Assembly (NCBI GenBank): GCA_905116865.2
Contig: CAJHNH020000236.1
Location: forward strand, 255,501 to 319,500
DNA: 64,000 bases
Origin: Candidula unifasciata
Lineage: Eukaryota; Mollusca; Gastropoda; Stylommatophora; Geomitridae
Reading direction: 5' to 3'
Made by a program: the position numbers and the translations under genes. The notes beneath the pieces are model-generated. The model was not told where the DNA came from. It made no database searches and saw only the letters and a program-made list of their open reading frames with translations. Below, in pieces: positions 1 to 10,629 of this stretch; position 1 is the stretch's first letter; every line of letters begins with the position of its first letter.

Positions 1-360
1 GAACCATCTGTGTAGATAACCAGATCATCTAGACGAGAACTGTCGTGAATCAATTGTCCCCGCTGGCCACTCTCAGTACTCAAAGCCTAATGTGATCATG
101 ACCCTATACAGAGACTTTTCCTCTGGTACTCTGACCCCCTCCTTTACTCGCCTAATATTCTTTAGCATGCATACTTGTCTTATTGTGTCTTCTGCCTGAG
201 CCATCCATTTTCCCCTTTTCAGCCTCTGACGCTTAACTGCATCCAAAGCTTCATACAGAAGGTGCTCTTTATCTGCAGCTACTCTGAGGTATGACTTAGC
301 CTGCAGCACCTTTAGCCTATCTGCAATAGTCAGCAATGCAAGGATGTATAACATGTTCTC
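1..360 (-). mobile_element. LINE-A fragment: RT C-terminus to RNase H start
   Basis: Minus-strand reading gives the C-terminal tail of a non-LTR reverse transcriptase (YILALLTIADRLKVLQAK, then QAEDTIRQVC) followed by the start of an RNase H domain (LVIYTDGS at the window edge). The same order and wording recur at 32630-34215 and 14045-14795, so this is a broken copy of one I-type LINE family with an RNase H domain. It continues past the left edge of the window. It lies in an intron of the IKK gene. Confidence 0.75.
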
Positions 361-477
361 AAAGTTGTATGGAACTAAAAGCTAACTCCTAAAAACAGTC
401 AAGTTTATCACAAGAACTTGTCTGTCAGTGTAAATCAGAAAGCGAACACAAGAAGAAGAAGAAGAAGAAGAACTTAC

Positions 478-639
478 CCTGTTGTCATCGAGATGTTTCA
501 GGACAATGTTCTCAGGCTTCAGATCTCTGTGAATGATGCGATTGCTGTGAAGATACTCCACCGCACTTCCTACACCTGTCACCAACTGTCTGATTTCCTT
601 TTCTGGTAAACCATAGCAGTTGTCTGGCAGATTGAGAAT
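478..639 (-). CDS. IKK: IkB kinase (IKK alpha/beta type), coding exon 3
   Basis: This exon encodes 54 residues in phase 0, from [10 protein letters not shown] to LKHLDDNR. It follows a CAG acceptor (640-641) and ends at a GTAAGT donor (477 downward). It contains the kinase catalytic loop HRDLKPEN with the catalytic aspartate, and the [19 protein letters not shown] stretch is typical of IKK alpha/beta rather than TBK1/IKKe. IKKs phosphorylate IkB and so release NF-kB in innate immune signalling. The activation segment and all later domains (ubiquitin-like, scaffold/dimerisation, NEMO-binding) lie beyond the left edge. Joining exons 1-3 keeps the frame open and gives 158 residues. Confidence 0.93.
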
Positions 640-719
640 CTGATGGGTATGAATGAGAATAAACCAGGTGTTCAGTTAAAAGGTACAACACACATGCTTC
701 ATCGTCAAATGACATCATC

Positions 720-985
720 ATCATCATCATGCCAATAAACATAGGCTGTCATGTTTCGATATCTCACACGATCATCAGAATGATGGATCAGGTCATTGTT
801 CTTGTCTTGCTCCATCTATATGGCTTAGCCATCATGACATTTATTTCATCTGCCTTCCCCTTACTCTTTGTAAATGAATCTTACCAGTTGTTTCGAAGTT
901 CTCAAGTCCATTCCTTCTCACATGTCCAAAAAACACAGACTTTCTGCAGAGACTTTCTTTTCAACTGACACAACTGAGATCGAAG
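720..985 (-). mobile_element. RTE-type LINE 3' end
   Basis: Minus strand carries a degenerate reverse-transcriptase C-terminus (FFGHVRRNGLENF, then RGRQ) and ends at a (TGATGA)n run around 716-730, the usual 3' tail of such elements here. It is full of stops. It sits in the IKK intron downstream of coding exon 2. Confidence 0.6.
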
Positions 986-1130
986 ATGGGGTAGAGGGAA
1001 TAGAGTTAGTGCTGTAGTCAATAGACCTAATTAATTAATTAGCACAAAATGTAACTAGGAAGGTCAGCAGAAAAATCTTCCAACCAAAATCCACATCAGC
1101 TAACAAAATATCTTGCAACATAAATCTTTT

Positions 1131-1403
1131 CTTTTTCTTTTTCACTGGTTTTAAACTGCGACAGTAAGTTCTGGTTGTTCTTTCACTTATCGCCTTGTTC
1201 TAGAACTTAATTCTGCAAGCACATCCGTTCTACAGACCTTGCTTATCTGTATGCAGCTTGTCAGTTCTTTGCCTCTCAGGCAGACGCACTCCGACTTCGA
1301 AGTAAACCCCTAATTAGTTGACTCTTACGTTATGCTTGTTGAAGAGATAGTTGGTCTGTCCTTTTCTTCTCCCACAAAGGGACCCAGGAACCTATACAGG
1401 AAA
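1131..1403 (-). mobile_element. SINE-2A copy (GAA-tailed repeat)
   Basis: One of about seven copies of a dispersed repeat of roughly 280 bp. Read on the minus strand it has a GGGTCCC-like start, then CAACAAGCATAACGT, a body with AGGCAAAGAACTGACAAGC, and an A/GAA-rich tail (here the CTTTTTCTTTTC at 1131-1142). Best relatives are at 25138-25440 and 47570-47875. Confidence 0.7.
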
Positions 1404-1489
1404 CAAAAGGAATAACAAAATTAATCTCAAAGAAAAGCCGCACACAATGACATTCTAATAATAACTGCTAACAAGCAGCAAGCCACTAC

Positions 1490-2575
1490 GTTCCATACCA
1501 CTATGAACCAGTCACACAGAAACATCACATTATCGTTACAACATGACCATGACGGTTCTTTACCATTCCTTGATGTACTTACTGCACATGGAGAGGATGG
1601 CAGTATCCAAAGATCAGTGTAACGAAAAGAAACATGGACCGGCCAGTACCTAAACCTTTACAGTTTTGCACCTACTCAATACAAACGTGGCGTAGTTAGA
1701 AGCTTGTTCAACTGGGCCAGAAAGATTTGCACCGAAGACACACTGGCTGCAGAAATTAAAACTCTCAAGTCAACTCTACTACTGAATGGGTACCCCATAG
1801 GTTTCATTAAACGTCACTGCACCCGACCCAACCCTACCCTGAACGAAATTACAGTATCCAAACTTCCAGTATTTATCCAACTGACTTATCGAGGTGATGA
1901 CGTCATGCAGTATCTGCAGGACCAACTGAAAACAGCAGTTGGCCAAACATTCTTTGCAGCTGTTCCAGTAGTGAGGTACAAGACAACTCCTATCCCAACC
2001 CCACCTATTAAACAGCTTGTTTCTTCGTACCACAAATCCAGTTGTATTTACCAATTTACATGTAAGTGCCAGTTGACTTACATCGGTCCAATGGAGAGAC
2101 AGCTTGAAAATAGAGTGGCAGAGCACATACCCAAATGGCTACATACACAGCTCAGTGATTCTTCAAGGGTATCGAGACCAGTCAAGAAAAAATTACCTGC
2201 TTCTTCCATAGGACGTCATCTACTTAATTCCGTACACATAATTGACACAGACAGTGCTTTCCATGTGGTTTATCACTGAACAGGAGACTGTTGAGAATTG
2301 CCGAAGCTTTAACACTTGAAATCAACAACTCCCTCCTTTATAAACAGATGGAATTTATAGTAAATTTTAAGTTACCCTGGTAAGTCACGTGACTATGGTG
2401 AGCTTCCGGCAGCCAAAACATACACATGATGTGTCGAAAGAAACTATTCGCATTTCAGTTGGATTTATTCAGTTTTGTGCTTCATTTTATGTTGATGTAA
2501 TTCTGTAGTAACGCACCTGACGAGATACAGCGAAATATGCCTGGCAATAAATTGTTTGTGTCCGCATTATTTAAA
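1490..2575 (+). mobile_element. Penelope-like element, 3' half with GIY-YIG endonuclease
   Basis: From about 1503 the plus strand reads through the C-terminal part of a Penelope-type reverse transcriptase: LPFLDVLTAH, then QYLNLYSFAPTQYKRG, interrupted by a stop near 1619. An open stretch at 1704-2279 continues as FNWARKIC and reaches a GIY-YIG-type motif, CIYQFTCKCQLTYIG followed by RQLENRVAEH. Penelope elements are retroelements that join an RT to this endonuclease. The copy is 5'-truncated and broken. A noncoding tail with CCTGACGAGATACAGCG and CAATAAA follows at about 2520-2555, and the same tail recurs alone at 45905-46030. Confidence 0.8.
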
Positions 2576-2639
2576 TTCATTACGGGAAAACATTGTTTTG
2601 AAATAATGTCAGGGACAAAATATACAAATTTGCACGACA

Positions 2640-2920
2640 TCAGGAGCCCCTCTTGGCAGTGGTGAAACGTCGCAAGCTAGCTTGGTTCAGACACGTGGGG
2701 AGACATGATTTGATTGCAAAGACTGCACTTCAAGGAATGCTGGAGGGTAGTCAAAGTCAAAGACGAGGAGGGCAAAGAAGAAACAAGATCAAGAAATGGA
2801 CAGGACTAGGTTATCATACACTTATTCATCAAGCGTAAGACAGAGAAAGATGGCGGGTTTTGCATGCTAGTGCTTCCATCGATACACCTCCATGACCCTA
2901 ACAGGTCAATGGATGTGATG
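2640..2920 (+). mobile_element. RTE-type LINE 3' end
   Basis: Plus strand reads VKRRKLAWFRHVGRHD, IAKTALQGMLEG, RRGGQRRNKIKKWTG, which is the degenerate C-terminus of an RTE/CR1-like reverse transcriptase. It is a short 5'-truncated fragment between the Penelope remnant and a SINE-3 copy, inside the IKK intron. Confidence 0.7.
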
Positions 2921-2935
2921 TTAACTTTTACTTTC

Positions 2936-3060
2936 CTCAGATCCTCAAAGCAATTTTACATTCAGTAGTTTGCCACTGCTTTCTGAATGGTTCGATGCTC
3001 ATATCATTGTTGAAATATACACAAAGCAGTGTGCTATCAAACTGACTGACATTCAACCCC
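2936..3060 (-). mobile_element. SINE-3 copy, 3' part
   Basis: Shares CAATTTTACATTCAG, TTTGCCACTGCTTTCT and CTATCAAACTG with 50425-50615, 51505-51695 and 52380-52480. On the minus strand those copies start with a tRNA-like head (box-B-like GATTCAATCCC in the 50.5-kb copy). Only the body and tail are clear here. It ends 60 bp before IKK exon 2. Confidence 0.55.
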
Positions 3061-3123
3061 TTGTGGTAGTCAGACATGACAAATAAACAAAGCTCAACCC
3101 AGCTCACACATTCAAACATTTAC

Positions 3124-3339
3124 CTTCCTGAGATCTCCACCTTCACAAAACTCCATGGCCAGGACTGGGGGCTCCCCTGAATTTGGCTCCAGCTGAGGTG
3201 GAACTAGCACAGCCTTGATGACGTTTTCATGGTTCAGCTTGCTCATTATGTAGACTTCCATCTTCCAACGATCCCACATCTTTTCTGGCATATCATTCTT
3301 CAACTTGCACTTTTTTATGGCTATATGCTCTTGAGCTTT
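3124..3339 (-). CDS. IKK: IkB kinase (IKK alpha/beta type), coding exon 2
   Basis: This exon encodes 72 residues in phase 0 at both ends: acceptor TTCTGTAG (ending 3340), donor AAG|GTAAAT (from 3123). It carries the ATP-binding lysine in HIAIKKCKL, the alpha-C region (WDRWKMEVYIMSKLNHENV) and the hinge (VLAMEFCEGGDLRK). The EFCEGGDLRK wording is a hallmark of canonical IKKs. It joins exon 1 at NE|KAQEH and exon 3 at LRK|ILN without breaking the frame. Confidence 0.95.
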
Positions 3340-3568
3340 CTACAGAATAAAGTGTTAAACAAGTGTAATTTTAGTAACAGCCGTAAAAAAGATACTTCAT
3401 GATTGTTAAAATTACAAATGATACAGTCTACAGTTGGTTGAAAACTGCTGACACCTGTTTATGGAAGTTTTAATATAAGTGTTATAGGTTTCATGAGAAT
3501 CCACCAGTCAAATGTACTGATGTTCTGACAAAATAAAGAAATACTTTACAACTTGTTGTTACTTTACC

Positions 3569-4005
3569 CAATGGTCTCCAACCTTTTTCAACCTTGAATA
3601 TATTGTAAGACACCCCCACCCCCCCCCCCTCCCCTTTCCCCCAACCCAACATAACAAAATGTGATTAAAAAGAGGACAACAGATTCGGCAACAAGAGAAA
3701 CAGAAAGTATGTTCAGAATGTGTTCTTTATTTATAATTAAATACGTGTGTTATCACATTAATTATATTTTTAACAGTATTTGTACAAACTGCCCATGAAA
3801 AAAAAATGTTTTGTCATTTCATTTAAAAGTTTAAAATTTCTTATTTTATTTACAATCAAACTAAAACAAAATATATGTGCTCTCATGAGAGATTTTTCTA
3901 AGTATGAGTGGACTCATTTTCAAAACTGCTTGACTTGCCCCTTGAAACCTCCTCGCACCCCCTAAGGGGGTATGGCCCCCCACCCCTTGCGGTTGGAGAC
4001 CACTG
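3569..4005. mobile_element. Nonautonomous hAT element
   Basis: Ends are inverted repeats: CAATGGTCTCCAACC on the left and GGTTGGAGACCACTG on the right. The flanks are near-identical 8-bp words, CTTTACCC (overlapping the first base) and CTTTACAC (4006-4013), as expected for a hAT target duplication. Inside are a C-rich run (about 3606-3630) and A/T-rich sequence with no transposase. It lies in IKK intron 1. Confidence 0.75.
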
Positions 4006-4278
4006 CTTTACACAGAAGTGTGTGACACAGAGTTAAAGCCACTCTTGAACTCAGAAGTCAGTAAAGACAGTGTGTCAAACTTTAGCATGTATGCCTTTAT
4101 TTGTAGGAAGCATATTTACTGTAGACATATTTTCTCCAGGACACAGGGCTCTTTCTCTCTGTACCCTGTGGAAGACTAGGAGTTGAAAGGCGGAGAGGGG
4201 GGGGGGGGAGCTAGTAAAGAAGCAGAAAAGGGAGTACTGATACTGGAGGAGGAGAAGAAGAAGAAGAATACACATTAC

Positions 4279-4374
4279 CTCATTATACCAAAGTTCTACA
4301 GTTCCAAATCCACCTTGTCCGAGAACTTGTTTCTGTTTCCATGTTCCTCTCTCTGCCTGCTGGTCAGTGCTCAT
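4279..4374 (-). CDS. IKK: IkB kinase (IKK alpha/beta type), coding exon 1 with start codon
   Basis: The ATG at 4374 opens a 32-codon exon ending NE|GTAATG. It encodes the kinase glycine-rich loop GQGGFGTV right after a short N-terminus (MSTDQQAERGTWKQKQ), where family members also begin. An in-frame TAA lies two codons upstream of this ATG, so the start is well supported. The reading frame continues past the donor only into intron sequence (a purine-rich run and a poly-G of about 12). Confidence 0.92.
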
Positions 4375-4399
4375 CTCTTAAGATGAGGAATAATTCACT

Positions 4400-4890
4400 T
4401 GTTCCAGTTTAGTTATGTAGATACTTTAAAATCTCAATGAATACTTTATATCCTACTATAATCCTGCGGGTAGAACATGATATGTTTGTGAAAATTACTA
4501 CTACTGGTCAAAAACTACTAACAAACGATCGTCTGCCTTGATAAGATCCCAACAACTTGACCAGCAGCAGACAATCCACACAGTTCTACAGGAAGTATAA
4601 CCAGGAAATAGGTAAAACATGGACTAGGTTCCGCGCCGTTTTACGAAATATGAAGGTGTGCCAGCTAAAAGAAGCTATGGATCACTAGTCCTTAGCAACC
4701 TGCCACTTTATATCATGTGGTTAGCTACTTCTTGCAACTGCAGTTGGCATAATTATTCGGGAAAACCATTAATTTATATTTAGGTTGTTGTTCCGACATG
4801 CTACACCACGGCCGTCATAAGGATTTCTACAAATAGACAGATGGGGGAACCCTATGAGTGCCTATCAAGACACTGTCTGTTTATTATGTT
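4400..4890. other. IKK upstream region, no recognised element
   Basis: This 490-bp stretch lies 5' of the IKK start codon and should hold its 5' UTR or promoter-proximal sequence. No ORF, TATA box with clear context or known repeat was recognised. A transcription start cannot be placed from sequence alone. Confidence 0.4.
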
Positions 4891-4994
4891 GGAATGTCTA
4901 AATATAACCATGGCTACAGTTGCGATGAGTTATAAACCGATATCATACCACTCAGTATATATTCCCATAAGCGTTCCGTCCACATCTTTACCAG

Positions 4995-5325
4995 TAAGCG
5001 CATAGTTCCAATTATGATGATGCAGGAGAGCCTAGCATATGATACCACAACATCCAGCTTAATAATGGAGGTTGGGGGGGGGGGCAATGCGGCTTCTCGC
5101 TGGCTAGAGAACATGATCCATACACAAATCGTGATTGTAACTGACTCAGAAAGCATACCGATGAAGTCTAGGACGGGCATCTTCCTGCAGAGTGGTATGC
5201 TTTGCTTCGGGAGTCGCGGGTGAAGAGAATTATCTTGATTTTTTTTTTCTTTTAATATCCGGGTAAAGCCGTGGTGTTGAAAAATGAACAGGCGGACAGA
5301 ATGCCTTTACCCCCACCCCCATTCT
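4995..5325 (+). mobile_element. LINE-A RNase H fragment
   Basis: Plus strand reads QESLAYDTTTSSLIMEV, then RWLENMIHTQIVIVTDSES, matching the middle of the RNase H domain seen intact at 14200-14500 (including the VIVTDSE acidic motif). A G10 run at about 5075-5084 and frameshifts disrupt it. A 3' piece of the same family follows at 6040. Confidence 0.7.
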
Positions 5326-5455
5326 CAGACTAGATGCAATAATATCATATACCACCCTTTGTTGTACTAAGCGACGCCAATTCGCTTTTGCTATGAAACC
5401 CCGAGGATTTCTCCTGCTTCTCAACACAGTCTTCGGTGTAGCTAGTCACGTTATA
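5310..5455 (-). mobile_element. LINE-A RNase H fragment, opposite orientation
   Basis: Minus strand reads VLRSRRNPRGFIAKAN and VVYDIIASSLRMGVG, the RNase H segment just upstream of the piece at 4995-5325 but in the reverse direction. The two fragments converge (tail to tail). This looks like an inversion, or like two insertions meeting. Confidence 0.6.
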
Positions 5456-5639
5456 TGGGTGGGAATCGCCTTAAACCATTTATTAAACTTCTAATTATGC
5501 TACAGTCGGAATACACAAGTCATTATTGATTGGTATCGGCGGCAATATAATTCAACAATTTTTCTCGCCTTGTGGGGGTCGTATGATGTGTTGAATTAAG
5601 AATAGACATCACAGCAATGGCGTAGTAAGGGCAGATGGT

Positions 5640-5830
5640 GCCCGCTTAAGAAAATATACCGTCACCCCCTACACATACACACATTCACACACATTTTTGT
5701 ATGTTAAAAACAAATACACGTTTTTTTCAATTTTATACACACACCCCACCCCCCCCCCCCCTCCCCCCACCCACCCCAGCCCCTTCTCAGTGATGACACC
5801 TAGCGCAGCCTGATCCCAGCGCAAGCCCTT
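5640..5830. repeat. CA/C-rich low-complexity tract
   Basis: Contains ACACAC-like words at 5670-5695 and a run of C with few interruptions at 5745-5780. No gene or transposon end was recognised in 5460-6040 outside this tract. Confidence 0.6.
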
Positions 5831-6039
5831 TGCTACGCTCTGCTGCTACACAGGTCTCCGGATATTCCCGTATGTTTTCTGTCCTGTCTGATGGTGCCCC
5901 TGTTTTCTACCACGGCCAGCTCTAGATTTTTAGAATAATTAGAGAAGGGCGTGTTTCTACCAACCCCAGTATCCGCTGGCTGATTGTTGGCTTTACTGTG
6001 CATTTTACGGTTCGAAACTCATAGCTTTGTTAAAATTAA

Positions 6040-6310
6040 CGTAGTTGATACATGACAAGGCAGATGTTGTCAAGGCCCTTTGGGAACAAGAAACGGAATC
6101 AGTAGAGAAACAAGATTACTATGGCCTGGGGAGAACGAGTCTCCTGGGTGTAACCAGAGGGTCTGGCCGACTCACTATACTCAGAGAAAATGCAAGACGG
6201 ACATATAACAAGATTGTGACCGGTACCATCAATATTAGAACTCTGCGTTGGCTGCTGAAGATGAGGATAGAGCCCTCATAGCAATGCCTTGAGTGCTGTG
6301 ATGTCAATTC
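6040..6310 (+). mobile_element. LINE-A 3' end
   Basis: Plus strand reads IHDKADVVKALWEQETESVE, then RRTYNKIVTGTINIRTLRWLL and ECCDVNS. This is the C-terminus after the RNase H domain, nearly the same as in 14530-14795. The expected CPECC zinc-knuckle-like end is mutated to CLECC. Confidence 0.75.
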
Positions 6311-6420
6311 TTGACTCAGCTTTGCTCAACAACGAAAAGTGGCCTGCTTTTAAATCATTGACTTTGGAACCTGGTATATCGGAATTATGAAACTGTGTCG
6401 GTAGCTATAACTATTGACTA

Positions 6421-6566
6421 GTGATCTTTACAGACGGTTCTATTATACGAGGACATAGGAATGCATGGGCATTTACAGCTCGCTCGTCAGGCAGAAGAGT
6501 TCAAGAAGCCAGCGGTGCCTTCTCCATGACCACCAGCAGCATGACGACGGAGGTGATGGCTGTGAC
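6421..6566 (+). mobile_element. LINE-B RNase H, part left of the hAT insertion
   Basis: Plus strand reads VIFTDGSIIRGHRNAWAF, an RNase H start with the catalytic-aspartate motif TDGS, then AFSMTTSSMTTEVMAVT. It stops where the hAT element begins and resumes at 9205. The family differs from LINE-A in sequence; a second copy lies at 11716-12650. Confidence 0.8.
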
Positions 6567-9204
6567 CAGTGTTGCCACTTTGGATCTTTTGTATCCAAAT
6601 TTAGATCTTTTTCATTGCGTTTAGATCCTGTTTTTGACGTTTAGATACTAAATATTTTTCTAGATTCTTTTCATATGGAGTTAGATATTTTATAGATTTT
6701 TTTTCTTTTAGTGTCATTTTAATAATTATTGAGTAAAATATTTATAAAATATTTTTGTTTTGGTCTGGCACGTACATTGTGGCAACTGCCATTACTTAAA
6801 CTTTGAAATCTCACTAAGGTCAACACTCAAATATCTGACAACCCCGGTGCTGATTAATCGAAATCGCGCGTAAATCATACTAACTTTGTTTCAACCGTAT
6901 CCTCACTGTGTTATGAAGTATAGCTGTGATGCTGACTTTGTGTTTCTTTTTCATGTGATTTAAAAAAAAATAATTGCTTACCTTCTTGTGTGGCTTTCAC
7001 TTGGAAAAAACCTTTCAACATGCCAAAAGTAAAGTATGAGCAAAGATTTCGGAAAGAGTATTTGCATGATGACAAAATTAAAGTCTGGGTGATGGCAGTT
7101 CCTGGGGATATACGCTGCTATATAACCAAGGCTCGTTGTAAGTACTGCAAGTGTGAAATTAAAGCGAAAATACAAGACTTAAAGAAGCATGCAGAGACTA
7201 ACAAGCATAAAACTGCAGTTCCATTCAAAGATATTACACCGCTGACATTTGTTTTCAGAAGTACACTGATAAATGAATAATCAAAAGTTGAAGGGTCGGT
7301 CGCAATGTTTTTAAGTTGCCATTGTGCAATTTCAAACTGTGATCATTTGATTGATTTGTTTAAAAACACAATTTCTGACAGTAAAGTTATGGATGATGAG
7401 AAAATGCATCACAGCAAGTGTACACATATTATAAGAATACTTTACTTTCTCACTTCGAAAAAGATTTGATCAGTGATATTTCTACAAATAAATATAGTTT
7501 ATTATTAGACGAATCAAATGATATTTCGGTACTGAAAGTGCTTGGTGTGTGTATTATATATTACAGCAACAATACAGACAAAGTAGTTTCTACATATCTT
7601 GGACTAGTTCAATTTGGAAAAGTGTGATGCAGAAAGTATAGTTCAAGAACTGAAGAACCTTTTAATCAGCAAACAGTTAGACTTGACAAATTTTGTTGCA
7701 ATTGGTACCGAAAATGTCTCAGTGATGGTTGGCATAAACAATGGCGTTTATGCCAAGTTGAAGGAAGCTATCCCATCGTTAATACTTATAAAATGTATGT
7801 GTTATTCATTGCAGCTAGCATTATCACATGCTTCATCTGAATGTTTACCAAGGAATTTGGAATACCTTATTGCTGAAACACATAACTGGTTTTCAAAATC
7901 ATTTGTCAGACAACAGCAATACAATGCATTGTATTCAGCCTTAAATAATGGTTCCACACCACTGAAAATTCTGTCAGATTGCAAAACCAGGTGGTTATCA
8001 ATACAACCAGCTGTTGAAAGAATTCTGAACCAATGGTTGGAGTTAAAGACACACTTTGAAATAATAAGACAAAGTGAAAAGTGCTACACAGCTGAGATAC
8101 TATATGAAATGTACAGTGATAAAAAAAATTTGGCATTCCTTCTCTTTTTACAACCTATTCTAATGGAAGTGCAAAAAGTTAATAAACTGTTCGAATCCAA
8201 ACATGTTGATAAAGTTAAATTACTTGACGATCTCACTTTGCTATTTTACTCAGTTGGTAAAAGACTGGTGTTGCCAACTTCAAAAGTTGATTTGCTCACT
8301 TGCACTATAGAGAGCTATTTGGCTCCTAAGCCATACCTTGGATATCAAATTGAATCAAAAATTGATGATTTAAAAACAAAAGGACTGTTAACAGAGAATG
8401 AAGAGAACAACTTAAGAAAACGATGTCAAGATTTCCTTATCTCATTGTTCAGGCAACTAATGCAGAGACTTCCTGAAAATCTAGATGTATTGAAACATAT
8501 TTCACTCTTTTCTGTGAGCAACATACTTCAGCCAGTAAAGGACATACCTAAATATTGTAAAGTTATGACATTTTTAGGGGCTACTGACAATAGTGTCGCG
8601 GAAGCAGAATATCAGTTAACCAAAATAAACTTAGTTGAATGGACAAACAAAACAGAAACTGAAGCGTTTTGGAGTGAAGTGAGACAATTTAAAGATGCCT
8701 CATCAAACAGTCCATTCTGTAAACTCTTTGAATGTGCCATGTCTGCCATGATACTACCCCACTCAAATGCTGACGTAGAAAGAGTTTTCAGTGCTATGAA
8801 TTACATCAAATCTAACCTAAGAAACAGGATTAAATTAGACCTCTTAAATGCTATCTTGACAATAAAGTTTGGCCTGATGAGAGTAGGAAAATGCTGTTCC
8901 ACTTATCAGCTTCCTGATTGTGTATTAAAAGAAATAGGAACAGCTAAAGCATACCAGAGTAATTTGGGATCTGAAGCTTCAACTTCATCACCCAAGCTAA
9001 ATTTATCATGTGGATCTTGTGAAGCAGACATCAGTGAAGATGAGGACATGTGTCTATAGGGTAAGTCATTTCAATAGTTTTGTAATTTGTGACTCTTTTC
9101 ATTTGGATATTTTATTTAAATATTTTCCACGCAAATTTAGATCTTTTTAGATATTTTTTAACCCCGTTTTGGATCTTTTTTGTCAAAGAAAAGTGGCAAC
9201 ACTG
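6567..9204 (+). mobile_element. hAT DNA transposon, 2638 bp, complete ends
   Basis: Terminal inverted repeats are CAGTGTTGCCACTTT at the left and its complement at the right (9190-9204). The element is flanked by a perfect 8-bp target duplication, GCTGTGAC (6559-6566 and 9205-9212). Just inside both ends are repeats of TTTAGATCTTTTT and GGATCTTTT type, in direct orientation, which may be transposase-binding sites. It encodes a broken transposase. The host is a LINE-B RNase H, and the paralogous copy at 12520-12600 shows the uninterrupted site. Confidence 0.97.
7020..9059 (+). pseudogene. hAT transposase, frameshifted
   Basis: Likely start MPKVKYEQRF at 7020. A BED-type zinc finger follows (CKYCKCEIKAKI...HAETNKH), then an early stop at 7278. 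Homology resumes in shifted frames: EGSVAMFLSCHCAISNCDHL (about 7290-7430), LLSHFEKDL and LLLDESNDIS (first catalytic Asp region, to about 7612), and a long open stretch 7614-9059. The last ends with a hAT dimerisation region, FCKLFECAMSAMILPHSNADVERVFS, holding the conserved Glu. The second catalytic position reads GTEN, where the family usually has Asp. At least three breaks make it inactive. The best-preserved piece is 481 codons. Confidence 0.92.
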
Positions 9205-9212
9205 GCTGTGAC

Positions 9213-9745
9213 ACAAGCTTTCATGTGGCTAGAATCACAGGACTATTCCCGCGTGTGTGTGCTGAGTGATTCTTTGAGCATGATCCGGCGGGTCGAGGCA
9301 GGCTGGTTACGCACACAGTGGTTTGAGTCATTTCATTTCAAAACTCTCCTGCGTGTGCAGTTACCTTAATATTCGTCCCAGAGGATGAAGGCGTTGTTGG
9401 TAATGAAAGAACTGATAGACCGGCAGGTGCTGCATTAATTTAAGATGGCCGGTCCATGGATCACGCAGACATTGTCATTGCCCTTAGGGAGATAGGACGT
9501 TCTGAAGATTTTGGAAGCAACATCACTGCTAAGAATACGTTAACTGGGAGTAAAGATCGGCACAGCCAAGCACGAGAAGTACACCGGGCACACACGAAGT
9601 CTCGTTAACCAACATAGGACTGGCACTATTAACCGCGCGACGCTAACGTTTATGTTGAGAGGGGAATCTGAACGCCTATGAATGTGTCCGGAGTGCTGTG
9701 AAGATAATCTAACTCATAACTCATCTATTGACTGTGGCCATAGAA
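9213..9745 (+). mobile_element. LINE-B, part right of the hAT insertion
   Basis: Continues the RNase H of 6421-6566: TQAFMWLESQDYSRVCVLSDSLSMIRR, with a SDS acidic motif, then a degenerate tail matching the minus-strand copy at 11716-12300. Its last recognisable words encode MCPECCEDN, the same cysteine-rich C-terminus found in LINE-A. Confidence 0.8.
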
Positions 9746-10189
9746 AACGACTGTGCTTAGTGCGATAAATTTGGCAACACACAGCTACTTTTTGCAACAG
9801 GATATCATGAATGGATCTGGAAATCTCGACTTCTTAGATATCAAAGCAACGAAACGAAAGGAGTGACGGTGGTTTCCCAAATTTAGCGGTTTCCCAAATT
9901 TAGCGGATTCCCAAGTGTAACATGGTAGGCGGTAGAAAGTAGACCATACTGGGCTGAGTTTTTCAAGTGTTTCGCTGATTCAGAAAGGTGCCGTCTCCTT
10001 CACAATCAATAAATATTGGCTGTAAATGGATCTCTGACATTCGCCTCTTGCCCTGGATTGTGTGTATACAGCATTTTGTCAGTTTTCCATGTATCCATTG
10101 TTCAGCCTAACAGTGCTTGGAAATGATCTTTGCTTCTACCCAAAACATACTTTTTTTAAACAATCATCATGTGCCGTGTCGGTAAGCAT
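9746..10189. other. Unassigned interval with a short triplicated motif
   Basis: No gene was recognised. The word TTTCCCAAATTTAGCGG and close variants occur in direct succession at about 9869-9915. The rest is unique-looking sequence up to the hAT target site at 10190. Confidence 0.5.
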
Positions 10190-10212
10190 GTTTTGCCTAG
10201 GGCTGTACCGAA

Positions 10213-10454
10213 GACAACTTATCAGAGACATCAGAAGGAGACAGTCGTCATTTTTCGGCCATGTTATGAGAAGAGGGACCACTGGAAAGATATGTTGAAG
10301 GAGAGATAGAGGAAGACAACGAGAGAAGATGCTTGGCAGTCTTGTTGCATGGCATGGAGGTGTGTCGGCACACGAACTGATACATACTGCAGGAGATCGC
10401 AGATTATGGAGAGGCATGATCGCCCACGCCAGTCGGCAAGGCACCCGATGATGA
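10213..10454 (+). mobile_element. RTE-type LINE, 5'-truncated, nested in hAT
   Basis: Encodes the last part of an RTE reverse transcriptase (RQLIRDIRRRQSSFFGHVMRR) and ends in GATGATGAT. It is flanked by a 9-bp duplication, TGTACCGAA (10204-10212 and 10455-10463), which is hAT sequence, so it inserted 3' end first into the hAT terminus. Best relative is the copy at 44855-45640. Confidence 0.9.
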
Positions 10455-10629
10455 TGTACCGAATAGTGATTTTCACTATTCGGCCGAATACGAAGAACGG
10501 GACCAACTATTCGGCCGAATACGAATAGTGTATATAGTCTATAAAATATATCTTTTAAAAAAAAACCACATTCATAATGTCAAATGTACGCTGAACTTTT
10601 ACTTCACATAAAGTAATACAGAATAGTCA

